Assembly: GCA_011389985.1 (NCBI GenBank)
Contig: JAABTH010000005.1
Span: forward strand, 81,553 to 145,552
Length of the DNA stretch: 64,000 bases
DNA from: Bacillota bacterium
Lineage (GTDB): Bacteria; Bacillota; Dethiobacteria; DTU022
Direction: 5' to 3'
The notes under the pieces were generated by a model. That model did not search any database and had not been told where the DNA came from. It worked only from the letters and a program-made list of their open reading frames with translations. Of this stretch, positions 1 to 10,503 are shown piece after piece. The position numbers and the translations under genes are program-made. How positions within the stretch are numbered: the first letter of the stretch is position 1; every line of letters starts with the position of its first letter.

Positions 1-837
1 ATAAGCAATTGCGGTTAAGTGCAGAAGTGTATTTGTTGAACAACCCAGGGCCATATCAACGGTTAGAGCATTATCAAAAGCCTCAGGCGTTAGAATTTTG
101 GCAGCGTTTAATCCTTCATTGAAAAGCTTTACAATCTTCATACCAGCTTCCTTAGCCAGTATAATTCTTTCAGAACTTATGGCCGGAATAGTACCGTTAC
201 CCGGCAGGGCAAGCCCTATTGCCTCAGCCATGCAGTTCATGGAATTGGCTGTAAACATCCCGGCGCAGGAGCCGCAACCCGGACATGCTTTCTGTTCCAT
301 CTGTATTAGCTCATCTTCTGTAATACGACCGGCTTTTACAGCGCCAACACCTTCAAACACTGAACTTAAATCAATCTTCTTCCCTTTATGCCCACCGGCA
401 AGCATAGGGCCGCCGCTAACCAGAATTGCCGGCAAATCAAGCCTTGCAGCCGCCATCATCATCCCCGGGGTAATTTTATCACAATTGGTGATAAGCACCA
501 GGGCATCAAAACAGTGTGCCTGGGCCATCAGCTCTATGCTATCGGCAACAATTTCACGACTGGCCAGCGAATAATGCATGCCGGCATGGTTCATGGCAAT
601 ACCATCACAGATCCCGATAGTTGAAAACTCAATCGGTGTGCCGCCACCCATAAGCACTCCATCCTTGACAGCTCTTGCAATAATATCAAGGTGAACATGA
701 CCAGGGACAATCTCATTGGCTGAGTTTACTATCCCGATCAAGGGTCTTTCAAGTTCGTCCGGATGAAAACCGGCTGCACGAAACAGTGAACGGTGCGGGG
801 AGCGATCAACACCCCTGGTTACTTTATGACTGCGCAT
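1..837 (-). CDS. ilvD: Dihydroxy-acid dehydratase (partial, C-terminal part lies outside the window)
   Basis: Fe-S dehydratase that converts dihydroxyisovalerate and dihydroxymethylvalerate to the 2-oxo acids, the penultimate common step of valine and isoleucine (and leucine-precursor) synthesis in the cytosol. The visible 279 residues carry the family motifs NCDKITPGM and [18 protein letters not shown], whose cysteines bind the cluster. The first ATG follows a GAGGAGG Shine-Dalgarno and gives the usual N-terminus [20 protein letters not shown]-box leader and its own promoter lie upstream, so expression should follow tRNA charging. The gene is truncated by the window edge, not visibly broken. 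Confidence 0.97.
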   Translation of the reverse strand, partial: MRSHKVTRGVDRSPHRSLFRAAGFHPDELERPLIGIVNSANEIVPGHVHLDIIARAVKDGVLMGGGTPIEFSTIGICDGIAMNHAGMHYSLASREIVADSIELMAQAHCFDALVLITNCDKITPGMMMAAARLDLPAILVSGGPMLAGGHKGKKIDLSSVFEGVGAVKAGRITEDELIQMEQKACPGCGSCAGMFTANSMNCMAEAIGLALPGNGTIPAISSERIILAKEAGMKIVKLFNEGLNAAKILTPEAFDNALTVDMALGCSTNTLLHLTAIAY

Positions 838-865
838 GGCGAGCCTCCTCAATTGTTAAATGAAT

Positions 866-898
866 ATAAAAATACCCTCCGCCCAAAGGGGCGAAGGG
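866..898 (-). terminator. Regulated terminator of the ilvD T-box
   Basis: The stem CCCTTCGCCC/GGGCGGAGGG is followed on the minus strand by TATTTTTAT. It lies just after the T-box core and about 30 bases before the ilvD start, so it is the attenuator that the antiterminator would replace. Confidence 0.88.
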
Positions 899-1128
899 AT
901 ATCCTTCGCGGTACCACCCTTTTTTACCTGCTCTCTTTGCGCTAAAGAGAAATGTATCTTAATGATATTGATAACGGTATCAACCCGGTCCGGCTTACTA
1001 TATTTTTCAGCCGCACAGCTCAGGACCGACTTTCAGCAAATTGCCTTACCGGTTTTCAGCTGCCCCGGCTCTCTAAAAATAGCAGGTTGCTTACTCCTGT
1101 CCTTCACAGCTTTTACAGTTAAAGATTG
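866..1128 (-). promoter_or_regulatory. T-box leader controlling ilvD
   Basis: On the minus strand the conserved T-box core GGGTGGTACCGCG occupies 919-907 and is followed by a strong terminator hairpin (stem CCCTTCGCCC/GGGCGGAGGG, 898-875) and a T-rich run. An AGTA motif lies in the 5' part of the leader, as in Stem I specifier loops. A GTC triplet at 1030-1028 is a plausible valine specifier. I did not fold the RNA, so the specifier is an inference. Uncharged tRNA is expected to favour the antiterminator and turn ilvD on. This leader fills the gene-free stretch between ilvD and the carboxyltransferase gene. Confidence 0.93.
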
Positions 1129-1134
1129 CCTTTA

Positions 1135-1163
1135 ATTATAGCCGCCTCTCCGAAGAGTGTCAA
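1135..1163 (-). promoter_or_regulatory. Sigma-A type promoter of the T-box/ilvD transcript
   Basis: TTGACA (1163-1158) and TATAAT (1140-1135) are both perfect and are separated by 17 bases on the minus strand. It lies only about 20 bases beyond the stop codon of the upstream carboxyltransferase gene, with no clear terminator between, so some read-through into the T-box is possible. Confidence 0.92.
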
Positions 1164-1180
1164 CTATTCCGTTTGATTTT

Positions 1181-2683
1181 TTACCCTGCTGGGTAAATAT
1201 AGTTATATTCGTCGTTTATTACAAGAGCTTCATCAATTTCATGAATAGCCTCAAGCTTTAGATCAGATTGGCCATTATTATTTGTATTGGAAGTGCTGGT
1301 CTTTATATCGGTGTCACAACTGTTTTTTAGTTCCAGCGGCGGCAGCAGTCCTTTTCGCCTTTTAAAAAAATCTATGGCCACATTGGGAAAGATAATATAT
1401 GAGAGCACATCTTCTTCCTGCTCAATATATTCGGCAATCTCCTTTTTAGCTTCTTCAAGCTGCGGTTCTAATTTATCGGCAGGCCTGCCGGTTATAGGCT
1501 TTTCATCTTTCAGGACTTTCCTGAGCAGATCGGGATCCACTTCTCCAGGTGGCTTGCCGTACAAACCGCGCAGGTAATTTTTAATTTCTGTGGATACCAT
1601 TTTATAACGTTCACCAATTAAAACATTTACCACTGCCTGAGTACCAACGATCTGGCTGCTTGGCGTAACAAGGGGCGGATAACCAAGATCGGCTCTTACC
1701 CGCGGCACTTCAGCCAGAACATCTTTTAAAAGGTGGGTGGCTTTCTGTTCGGCCAGTTGTGAGGCGAGGTTCGAAATCATACCGCCTGGAATCTGATAGC
1801 TTAAAACATTGGCGTCAACACCCATTACCGCACGGGGAATTTCGTAACTGCAGCTTATTTCATTAAAATGTTCACTGATTTGGGAAAGAAGTTTCAGATC
1901 AAGGCCAGTGTCGTAGGGACTACCCTGGAAAGCAGCAACCATGCTGTCCGTGGCAGGCTGACTGGCTCCCATTGATAACGGGGCACTGGCAGTGTCGATT
2001 ATATCAACACCGGCTTCGACCGCTTTCAGGTAAGCCATTGAAGCCATACCACTGGTATAATGACAGTGCAGCTGTACAGGAAGGCCAACCTCGCTTTTAA
2101 GCCGCCCTACCAGTTCATAGGCATCAAAAGGAGAAATTAAACCGGCCATATCCTTAATACAGATAGAATCTACCCCGGTTTCTTTCAAATCCTGCGCTAC
2201 TTTTACAAAATAATCGATGTTGTGCAGGGGGCTTATCGTATAACTAAGGGTGCCCTGGGCATGCGCGCCTTCTTTCCTGGTAAATTTTATGGCCTTCTCC
2301 ATGTTCCGCAGATCATTTAAAGCATCAAATATCCTGATTATATCAATGCCGTTGGCAACAGCTTTTTTAATAAACTCTGCCAGAACATCATCAGGATAGT
2401 GACGGTAACCAACTATATTCTGACCACGCAGAAGCATCTGCAACTTAGTGTTTTTTAAGCCTTGCCGTAAACGGCGCAATCTCTCCCAGGGATCTTCGTC
2501 AAGAAAACGCATACAGGCGTCAAAAGTAGCGCCACCCCAGACTTCGAGGGAATGGTAGCCAACCTGATCCATTAACTCAAGCACAGGAAGCATTTCTTCC
2601 AATCTCATTCTAGTTGCTATCAAAGATTGATGAGCATCACGAAGTGATGTGTCGGTTATTCCTACTTTTCTTGGTGTTGTCAT
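1181..2683 (-). CDS. Carboxyltransferase subunit, oxaloacetate decarboxylase alpha / pyruvate carboxylase B / transcarboxylase 5S type, no biotin domain
   Basis: A 500-residue DRE-TIM family carboxyltransferase. The N-terminus has TDTSLRDAHQSLIATRMR with the metal-binding Asp, then SICIKDMAG with the Lys expected to be carboxylated near residue 176, and LHCHYTSG with the metal-binding histidines. The conserved carboxylase domain continues to about residue 450. A polar Asn/Ser/Thr-rich tail follows, with no biotin-attachment MKM motif, so a separate biotin carrier protein must be used. The ATG at 2683 was chosen because an in-frame upstream ATG at 2728 overlaps the end of gyrA. It lies 31 bases downstream of gyrA and is probably co-transcribed. 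The acceptor substrate (pyruvate, oxaloacetate or methylmalonyl-CoA) cannot be decided here. Confidence 0.88.
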   Translation of the reverse strand: MTTPRKVGITDTSLRDAHQSLIATRMRLEEMLPVLELMDQVGYHSLEVWGGATFDACMRFLDEDPWERLRRLRQGLKNTKLQMLLRGQNIVGYRHYPDDVLAEFIKKAVANGIDIIRIFDALNDLRNMEKAIKFTRKEGAHAQGTLSYTISPLHNIDYFVKVAQDLKETGVDSICIKDMAGLISPFDAYELVGRLKSEVGLPVQLHCHYTSGMASMAYLKAVEAGVDIIDTASAPLSMGASQPATDSMVAAFQGSPYDTGLDLKLLSQISEHFNEISCSYEIPRAVMGVDANVLSYQIPGGMISNLASQLAEQKATHLLKDVLAEVPRVRADLGYPPLVTPSSQIVGTQAVVNVLIGERYKMVSTEIKNYLRGLYGKPPGEVDPDLLRKVLKDEKPITGRPADKLEPQLEEAKKEIAEYIEQEEDVLSYIIFPNVAIDFFKRRKGLLPPLELKNSCDTDIKTSTSNTNNNGQSDLKLEAIHEIDEALVINDEYNYIYPAG

Positions 2684-2714
2684 AGCGTCGACATCCTTTC
2701 GGGAATAAAAAAAT

Positions 2715-5132
2715 CTATTCAAGGCCAAGCAAATTTACAACACGGTCGTTTTCATCCAGGCGAATCAGGGTAACACCACGGGCATAACGTCCCATCAGCG
2801 ATACTTGATCTATCCTCTGCCTGTTAACTACACCGCGTGCAGTGACTATCATAAACTCTTCTTCTTCGCCGCACAAAACTATGAATATGGCAAGAGGCCC
2901 GCTCTGCTGAGTAGTTTTCATACCAATCATTCCCTTGCCACCGCGCCGGTGTATGGCAAACTCGCTTACAGAAACTCTCTTGCCGAAACCTCCGCTTGAG
3001 GCAAGAAGTAATTGAGATTCAGCTGTGACCAGATCGGCTCCTACCACCCGATCTTTGGCTCTCAGGGAAACAGCTTTAACTCCCCTTGCCGCTCGGCCCA
3101 TCGGTCTTACCTGGTCCTCGGGAAAACGGACAAACAAGCCGGCGCTTGTACCAACGATGACTTCTTTTTCACCATCGGTAAGCTTGACAGTCATCAGCTC
3201 ATCTTCATCAGAAAGATTCAGCGCAATAAGCCCTGTTTTACGGGTATTGCGGTATTCATGAAGAGAAGTTTTCTTAATCATGCCACGCGCTGTAACCATG
3301 AGGAGAAAATAATTATCGCTGAATTCGGTGATCGGCATGGTGGCTGTAATATATTCTTTCTCCTCTAACGGAAGCATATTAACCAGGGCAGTGCCCCGGG
3401 ATTGGCGTCCTGATTCGGGAATTTCGTAAACCTGTAAAAGATATACTTTACCCCTGTTACTGAAACAGAGAAGTTTATCATGGGTGGATGCTACATGACA
3501 CTGCTCAACCCGATCATTTTCCCTGGTCTGTATTCCGACTACTCCGCGGCCACCACGATGCTGGCTGCGGTAGGTTGTCAGAGGCAACCTCTTGATGTAA
3601 CCGCGATCAGTCAAAGTAACAACTACATCTTCCTGCAAGATAAGATCGGTAATTACTACATCACCTTCATCGGCAACAATCTCGGTACGACGATCGTCGC
3701 CATGTTTGCTCTGAATCGCAGTCAGTTCATCGCTGATAATCTTCAGAACGAGATTGTCATCTTCAAGGATGCTTCTTAAAAAAGCAATTTTTTCCAAGAG
3801 CTGCTCTTTCTCCTCTACCAATTTGGATATCTCAAGCTGGGTCAGGCGCTGAAGGCGCATATCAAGAATCGCCTGTGCCTGTTTATCCGATATGTCAAGC
3901 AAATTCATCAGCCCTTCACGGGCAGTATGGACATCTTTAGAAGCCCTGATCAGGGCTATTACTTCATCAAGCATATCAAGAGCAGTGAGTAGACCTTCAA
4001 CTATGTGCAGCCGCTCTTCTGCTTTATTTAAGTCGAATTGCGAACGGCGCCTGATAATTTCTTTCTGGTGCTCTATATAATAAGCAAGTATCTGTTTTAG
4101 GGTAAGAACCCTGGGCTGATTGTCTACCAGGGCAAGCATGATAATGCCGTAAGTCTGTTGAAGAGGTGTATATTTATAAAGCTGGTTTATAATTACCTCG
4201 GGCTGAAAATCGCGTTTTACCTCCATTACCACACGAACCCCGGAACGATCTGATTCATCCCGGAGATCTGTAATGCCTTCAATTTTACGTTCTTTGACCA
4301 GATCGGCAATTTTTTCGACCAGCTTTGCTTTGTTCTGCTGATAGGGAACCTCTGTGATGACAACCTGATCACGGGCCTTATCTTTTTTCTCGATCAAGAC
4401 CCGACCCCTTACCTTAATAATGCCGCGTCCTGTCTTATAAGCAGAATATATTCCTTCATGACCAACAATTATACCGCCTGTCGGAAAATCTGGCCCTTTG
4501 ATAAACTGCATTAAATCAATAACAGAAGCTTCTGGATGCTTGATCAAATGTTTTAAAGCATCGATCAGTTCAACTAAGTTATGCGGGGGGATATTGGTAG
4601 CCATACCCACCGCAATACCCGAAGAACCATTTGCCAGCAAATTTGGAAACCGTGACGGAAGTACTACCGGTTCTTCGAGGCTTTCGTCAAAATTCGGTCT
4701 ATAATTAACTGTATCTTTCTGAAGATCTGTAAGAAGCTCGCTGGCTATCGATGACAGACGGGCTTCAGTATAACGCATTGCCGCTGCTGAGTCACCATCC
4801 TGAGAGCCAAAGTTCCCATGGCCGTCAACCAGTGGATAACGGGTCGAGAATTCCTGGGCCATACGAACAAGAGTATCATAGAGGGCTACATCACCGTGAG
4901 GGTGATACTTACCTAGTACTTCACCGACAATACGTGCAGATTTACGGTGAGGTTTATCGTGGGTTGAACCCATTTCAGACATGGCATAGAGAATACGCCT
5001 GTGAACCGGTTTTAATCCGTCACGCACATCGGGCAAGGCCCTGCTGACAATTACACTCATAGCATAATCAAGAAAAGAAACTTTCACTTCATCATAAATA
5101 TTAACAGGAACAATGTTTTCTCTTTCGGTCAT
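2715..5132 (-). CDS. gyrA: DNA gyrase subunit A
   Basis: Breakage-reunion subunit of gyrase, which works as A2B2 with GyrB to introduce negative supercoils. At 805 residues it has full length. The catalytic tyrosine is Y121 in [10 protein letters not shown]. The quinolone-resistance region reads [15 protein letters not shown], with Val82 where E. coli has Ser83. The C-terminal pinwheel carries repeated blades and an [10 protein letters not shown] motif near residue 745, resembling the GyrA box. The ATG at 5132 follows an AAGGAGAAGAG-type ribosome site. A small membrane-protein gene and a lipoprotein gene separate it from gyrB, an arrangement less common than direct gyrB-gyrA adjacency. Confidence 0.98.
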   Translation of the reverse strand: MTERENIVPVNIYDEVKVSFLDYAMSVIVSRALPDVRDGLKPVHRRILYAMSEMGSTHDKPHRKSARIVGEVLGKYHPHGDVALYDTLVRMAQEFSTRYPLVDGHGNFGSQDGDSAAAMRYTEARLSSIASELLTDLQKDTVNYRPNFDESLEEPVVLPSRFPNLLANGSSGIAVGMATNIPPHNLVELIDALKHLIKHPEASVIDLMQFIKGPDFPTGGIIVGHEGIYSAYKTGRGIIKVRGRVLIEKKDKARDQVVITEVPYQQNKAKLVEKIADLVKERKIEGITDLRDESDRSGVRVVMEVKRDFQPEVIINQLYKYTPLQQTYGIIMLALVDNQPRVLTLKQILAYYIEHQKEIIRRRSQFDLNKAEERLHIVEGLLTALDMLDEVIALIRASKDVHTAREGLMNLLDISDKQAQAILDMRLQRLTQLEISKLVEEKEQLLEKIAFLRSILEDDNLVLKIISDELTAIQSKHGDDRRTEIVADEGDVVITDLILQEDVVVTLTDRGYIKRLPLTTYRSQHRGGRGVVGIQTRENDRVEQCHVASTHDKLLCFSNRGKVYLLQVYEIPESGRQSRGTALVNMLPLEEKEYITATMPITEFSDNYFLLMVTARGMIKKTSLHEYRNTRKTGLIALNLSDEDELMTVKLTDGEKEVIVGTSAGLFVRFPEDQVRPMGRAARGVKAVSLRAKDRVVGADLVTAESQLLLASSGGFGKRVSVSEFAIHRRGGKGMIGMKTTQQSGPLAIFIVLCGEEEEFMIVTARGVVNRQRIDQVSLMGRYARGVTLIRLDENDRVVNLLGLE

Positions 5133-5301
5133 CTCTTCTCCTTTGCAGGGCAGGCTAACGCCGGGTTTAAATTAAACCGGCTCAAATAATACCTTTTTAG
5201 CGTTATTTTAGAATTACCAACAGAAAGTAACTGCCGGTGGAAAGATCTGTAACATTTAAATATTATCATAAAAAAAGACCGGTGGAAAGGGCGTTAAAAG
5301 A

Positions 5302-5826
5302 CTAAACTTTCTTTCGGCCTTTACCTGAGCGCTTCGGAACCATTTTCTTCAGCATTTGGTCTATCTCTTTTTTTGCGCTCTCTTTAACCTGCCAGGTTTC
5401 TGCTCTTTTTCTTTTACCCCTGTTGATAATAATAGTTAGCACATCTTTTGACCACCGGAAGGACTCTATTTCTGACCATATCCAAAAACCACGGGGAGTT
5501 GAGATTCCCTTTTCCCGGATAGCAGGCCTTTCGGCTTCCCGGGCAATAACAACTAGCATCAGGGCTCCGTAAAAATATACATAAGTATAAGGGCCCAGTG
5601 GTAAAGCTTCCTCCATTGATGATATATTCTGCAGGTCAAAACGCATTAGAAAGTATGATGCCGCAGCCAAAATTATAATCAACATGAGTGAATCATTATT
5701 ATAGCGGCTGAACAATACCCGATCTACCTTTAACAGGATGGAACCAAGCTTGTAATAACGATAATATAAATAACCTACAACAATTAGTGTCAGAAGCACA
5801 TATGGAAAAAGAAGCCTGAGGTACAT
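5302..5826 (-). CDS. Small integral membrane protein of unknown function (DUF5673-like)
   Basis: A 174-residue protein with three likely membrane segments near residues 4-22, 46-63 and 81-97. A cytosolic domain follows with STPRGFWIWSEIESFRWSKD and a very basic end (PKRSGKGRKKV). The WxxIxSFxW pattern resembles small membrane proteins annotated DUF5673, but I cannot confirm the family. The ATG at 5826 is chosen because GGGAGG lies 7 bases before it. A TTG 15 bases further upstream overlaps that site. It lies between gyrB and gyrA on their strand, 169 bases before gyrA. Function is not known. Confidence 0.75.
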   Translation of the reverse strand: MYLRLLFPYVLLTLIVVGYLYYRYYKLGSILLKVDRVLFSRYNNDSLMLIIILAAASYFLMRFDLQNISSMEEALPLGPYTYVYFYGALMLVVIAREAERPAIREKGISTPRGFWIWSEIESFRWSKDVLTIIINRGKRKRAETWQVKESAKKEIDQMLKKMVPKRSGKGRKKV

Positions 5827-6016
5827 CAATATTCCTCCCAAGTGGTAAAATCATCTAGCCTATTATATTTAAACATGAATTAAGGCCGGGGTAAACAATC
5901 TAAAGTAAAGATTATAGAAAGATGGCTGTTTCAGACCAAAAATAGCATATGGAACTTTTATCTGTTTAAACTGTCATACATATAGGATGTTTAGAATAGA
6001 AGAGGAGGTGTTTTAG

Positions 6017-6667
6017 ATGAAAAATAAATTAACTGTTTTTGCTGTCCTGATATTTGTCGTTTTTATGATCGTGAGCGGCTGTGCAAACAACGATACCGGT
6101 GGTAATGGCGAGGAAGATAACGGTGACATGGCCGGCCCCATTAGCGGTATGATCTATGCTCTCGAGGATAACCGTATTTTGGTTGTCGGAGACATTGATG
6201 ATGTTAATATACCACAAAAGGAATGGTTCGAATCAGGGAAAAGAGCCGTTTATTTTAGTATTACCGATGAAACTGTAATTGAATTGAATGGCGAAACTGT
6301 TTCTGCAGACATGCTGGCCCGAGGCCAGAGTGTTGATGTATGGCATGAGGGTGTATTAGCTGAATCTTACCCCGAGCAGGGCGGTGCGCTAAAAATAGTT
6401 ATTACGAACGCTGAAGCAGCAGAAGAATTCAGTACTGATTCAGGCCGTTTTGTTGGTATTATGGTAAACGGATCAGGTGAGTTGCTGGAAGTAAAAATCA
6501 GTGGAGTACCTGAAGAAATAGCTTCAAGATTTTACAAAATGACAGATAAAGCGCGAGATGTCATTGACAGCCTCAATTTGGAACCCGAAGAGGAAATAAT
6601 TTTTCGTTATCTACCCGATAGTGAATCAGAGGGACTTATTTTTGACCTGTCACGCCTAGCTAACTAG
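6017..6667 (+). CDS. Predicted lipoprotein of unknown function
   Basis: A 216-residue protein with a signal peptide and lipobox V19-S-G-C22, so it should be lipid-anchored on the outer face of the membrane. An acidic Asn/Gly/Glu/Asp-rich linker follows (residues 24-40), then a soluble domain with two similar halves, each beginning with an SGxIYALEDNRILVVG-like or GRFVGIMVNGSGELLEV beta-strand pattern. No known catalytic motif is seen. The ATG follows AGAGGAGGTG. It is the only rightward gene in the leftward gyrB-gyrA block and ends at a strong hairpin terminator, so it is a separate unit. DUF3221-like proteins have similar size and motifs, but this is only a resemblance. Confidence 0.8.
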   Translation: MKNKLTVFAVLIFVVFMIVSGCANNDTGGNGEEDNGDMAGPISGMIYALEDNRILVVGDIDDVNIPQKEWFESGKRAVYFSITDETVIELNGETVSADMLARGQSVDVWHEGVLAESYPEQGGALKIVITNAEAAEEFSTDSGRFVGIMVNGSGELLEVKISGVPEEIASRFYKMTDKARDVIDSLNLEPEEEIIFRYLPDSESEGLIFDLSRLAN

Positions 6668-6702
6668 ATAAAGTGACAGCTTGGCTTTGTTATTAAACAT
6701 GT

Positions 6703-6749
6703 AGGAATCCCCCTGCCTCGATTATTATTGAAACAGGGGGATTCCTTTT
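6703..6749 (+). terminator. Strong intrinsic terminator of the lipoprotein gene
   Basis: A perfect 13-base-pair inverted repeat (AGGAATCCCCCTG at 6703-6715 and CAGGGGGATTCCT at 6734-6746) with an 18-base loop is followed by TTTT. It lies between the convergent lipoprotein and gyrB genes. Only the rightward side has a T run, so it serves mainly the lipoprotein. Confidence 0.88.
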
Positions 6750-6763
6750 CGACAACATCTCGA

Positions 6764-8680
<1,917 letters not shown>

Positions 8681-8713
8681 TCACCCCTGTTGCTGCAATT
8701 TAGTACTTTTAGT

Positions 8714-8722
8714 ATTATACCA
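8714..8722 (-). promoter_or_regulatory. Extended -10 promoter element of gyrB
   Basis: TGGTATAAT on the minus strand, a TGn-extended perfect -10, lies 37 bases upstream of the gyrB start. No good -35 is present (TGAATA at the right distance), which is acceptable for an extended -10 promoter. Confidence 0.65.
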
Positions 8723-8755
8723 TATTTATGCAGTAATATTCATGTAGGAAGATAA

Positions 8756-9001
8756 TTAACGGCTGTTGTTTTGCCGTTTGGATAGGGTAAGCGGAGATAT
8801 GGGTGAAACAAATACTTTACTATCGGTAACAATAAATGACTTCGGAATATCGCTGCCATTTTTTTGGGCTGTTTTGTTTATATTTCCTTTTTTATCAAAA
8901 ATACTTTTATTAACGCTGTCAGACTCGGCAAGATTATAATCAAAAATACCTATAAGATCATTAATAAAAACAATTTGCGACCCACCAATATGAAGAAACA
9001 T
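8756..9001 (-). CDS. remB: DUF370 / RemB-like regulator
   Basis: An 81-residue protein beginning MFLHIGGSQIVFINDLIGIF, the typical opening of the DUF370 family. In B. subtilis the paralogues RemA (DNA-binding activator of matrix genes) and RemB belong to this family, and RemB (YaaB) is encoded between recF and gyrB. The gene here sits in that same place, which favours RemB. The tail after residue 60 is short and basic. The ATG follows GGGGGAATTAA. The role of RemB is less well defined than that of RemA. Confidence 0.88.
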   Translation of the reverse strand: MFLHIGGSQIVFINDLIGIFDYNLAESDSVNKSIFDKKGNINKTAQKNGSDIPKSFIVTDSKVFVSPISPLTLSKRQNNSR

Positions 9002-9080
9002 TTAATTCCCCCGGTAATCATATAATTGCCAGATAAACTTTGCATCTATTAACGACATCTATAATGTATCACTAAAAATT

Positions 9081-9374
9081 CTATTCGGCCAGCTCATTTA
9101 TCTGGAAGTAAATATCCCGAACTAGTTTTGAACCTGCGTACTTATTAAGTTTACTGATTAACTGAGGCTTCATCATGGTCAAATGATAAGCCCAGACGGA
9201 ATCTTTTACCGACACCCTTAACACCCCGTTTGATATAGAATCAGCACGGGTAACTTCAGCAAGGGCCGAGCCGACGATTTCATTCCAGCTTTGAACCAGC
9301 TGGTATTGCCGATATCCATTCCACAGATTGCAGCTGCGTAAAAATTGTTCAAGCGCCGAACCGATCGGTTTCAT
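9081..9374 (-). CDS. DUF721 (DciA-like) protein
   Basis: A 97-residue protein with the DUF721 pattern (LVQSWNEIVGSALAEVTRADSI then LRVSVKDSVWAYHLTMMKPQLISKLNKY). The family includes DciA, a loader or partner of the replicative helicase in many bacteria. In Firmicutes the small form next to recF has no settled function. The ATG at 9374 is chosen because GGGAG lies 8 bases ahead; an ATG 15 bases upstream precedes that site. It overlaps the 3' end of recF by 26 bases, so translation is probably coupled. Confidence 0.85.
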   Translation of the reverse strand: MKPIGSALEQFLRSCNLWNGYRQYQLVQSWNEIVGSALAEVTRADSISNGVLRVSVKDSVWAYHLTMMKPQLISKLNKYAGSKLVRDIYFQINELAE

Positions 9375-10482
9375 CAAATGCTCTCCCATACCTGACTGTT
9401 ATTATTTTGTAATCACTTTGAAGATTTTCAACGAGACCGTTAAGGCCTGTCGCAGTTGAAATAAAGCACTGACCTGCAGTTTCTTTTAGAAATTCAAGAA
9501 GATGCATTTTCCTGCTGTTGTCAAATTCAGAAAACACATCATCAAGAAGTATTATCGGACTCTCATCATTTCTAAGCTTAAACAAGCTTACCTCGGCCAT
9601 TTTCAGAGCAAGTGCCGCGGTTCTCTTCTGTCCTTGAGACGAAAAACGTCTTGAATCAAACCCGTTTATCATTACCTTTAAATCATCAAGATGGGGTCCG
9701 ATCATAGTTGACCCTTTTTTCAATTCAACATCTCTTTTTTTAGAAAGAGCATTCAAAAAATTATTCCTGGTAGTTTCAGGGTTATTATTGAAATCAACTG
9801 TGCTGCTGTATCTTAATGTAAGTTCTTCAAGTGATCCAGTCATTCTATCAAAGAAAAGACGCGCTTCTTTCTCAAGGGCCTTAATTAAAATGAGCCGTGA
9901 GTTGATTATACTGCTTCCCAGCTCTGCTAATTTATAATCCCATGGTTCAAGATATTCCCTTATTTTCAGATGATTACGTTTCTCTTTAAGTAAGTAATTC
10001 CTTTGCATTAGAGAACGCTGATAATTTTTTAGATCTTCAAAATATAGCGGATTAAGCCTGGACCCCTCCAGGTTTAAAAAGCGTCTGCGAATTGCTGGTC
10101 CATCTTTGATAATCTGAAGGTCGTCCGGACTGAAGACAATAACTGGAAAGTGCTGAAGATGAGCAAAACGATCTTCCTGCTTTCTGTTAACCGACACTTT
10201 TAATTGTTCATTTAAGCGATAGCTTAACTGAATTATATGCTTAAAATCATCTTTTACAAAATTTCCCTTAACATAAAAATAGCGATCTTCAAAGTTTGCC
10301 AATTCATTATCGCGATTTGTACGAAAAGATCTTGTCACTGAAAGATAATAGATTGACTCAAGCAGGTTAGTTTTACCCTGTGCATTTTCACCAATAACAA
10401 GATTCAACCGGGGATGAAAATGCAACTGTTGGTTGTGATAATTACGAAACCCTTTTAAATGGAGTCCTTCAAGGTAAAACAA
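9349..10482 (-). CDS. recF: DNA replication and repair protein RecF
   Basis: SMC-like ATPase that helps load RecA at gaps with RecO and RecR. Of the 377 residues, the N-terminus has GFRNY and the Walker A motif GENAQGKTNLLES, the middle has the signature region RRFSSQGQKRTAALALKMAEV, and the C-terminal part has the Walker B-like PIILLDDVFSEFD. The start is TTG at 10482 with GGGGG nine bases before it; no ATG lies near. It follows dnaN by only 21 bases. The small S4-domain gene often found between dnaN and recF in Firmicutes is absent. Confidence 0.97.
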   Translation of the reverse strand: MFYLEGLHLKGFRNYHNQQLHFHPRLNLVIGENAQGKTNLLESIYYLSVTRSFRTNRDNELANFEDRYFYVKGNFVKDDFKHIIQLSYRLNEQLKVSVNRKQEDRFAHLQHFPVIVFSPDDLQIIKDGPAIRRRFLNLEGSRLNPLYFEDLKNYQRSLMQRNYLLKEKRNHLKIREYLEPWDYKLAELGSSIINSRLILIKALEKEARLFFDRMTGSLEELTLRYSSTVDFNNNPETTRNNFLNALSKKRDVELKKGSTMIGPHLDDLKVMINGFDSRRFSSQGQKRTAALALKMAEVSLFKLRNDESPIILLDDVFSEFDNSRKMHLLEFLKETAGQCFISTATGLNGLVENLQSDYKIITVRYGRAFDETDRFGA

Positions 10483-10503
10483 TAAGATAAACCCCCAGGA
10501 TTA

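Noticed and set aside
98..574. Open frame of 158 codons on the plus strand
   Set aside because: It lies antisense to ilvD, whose minus-strand reading has clear family motifs.
860..1135. Open frame of 91 codons on the plus strand
   Set aside because: It is antisense to the T-box leader and has no ribosome site; the conserved T-box core explains the region.
5158..5180. Inverted repeat ahead of gyrA as a terminator
   Set aside because: GCCGG/CCGGC with TTTAAATTAAA has no T run on the minus strand, so not supported as a terminator.
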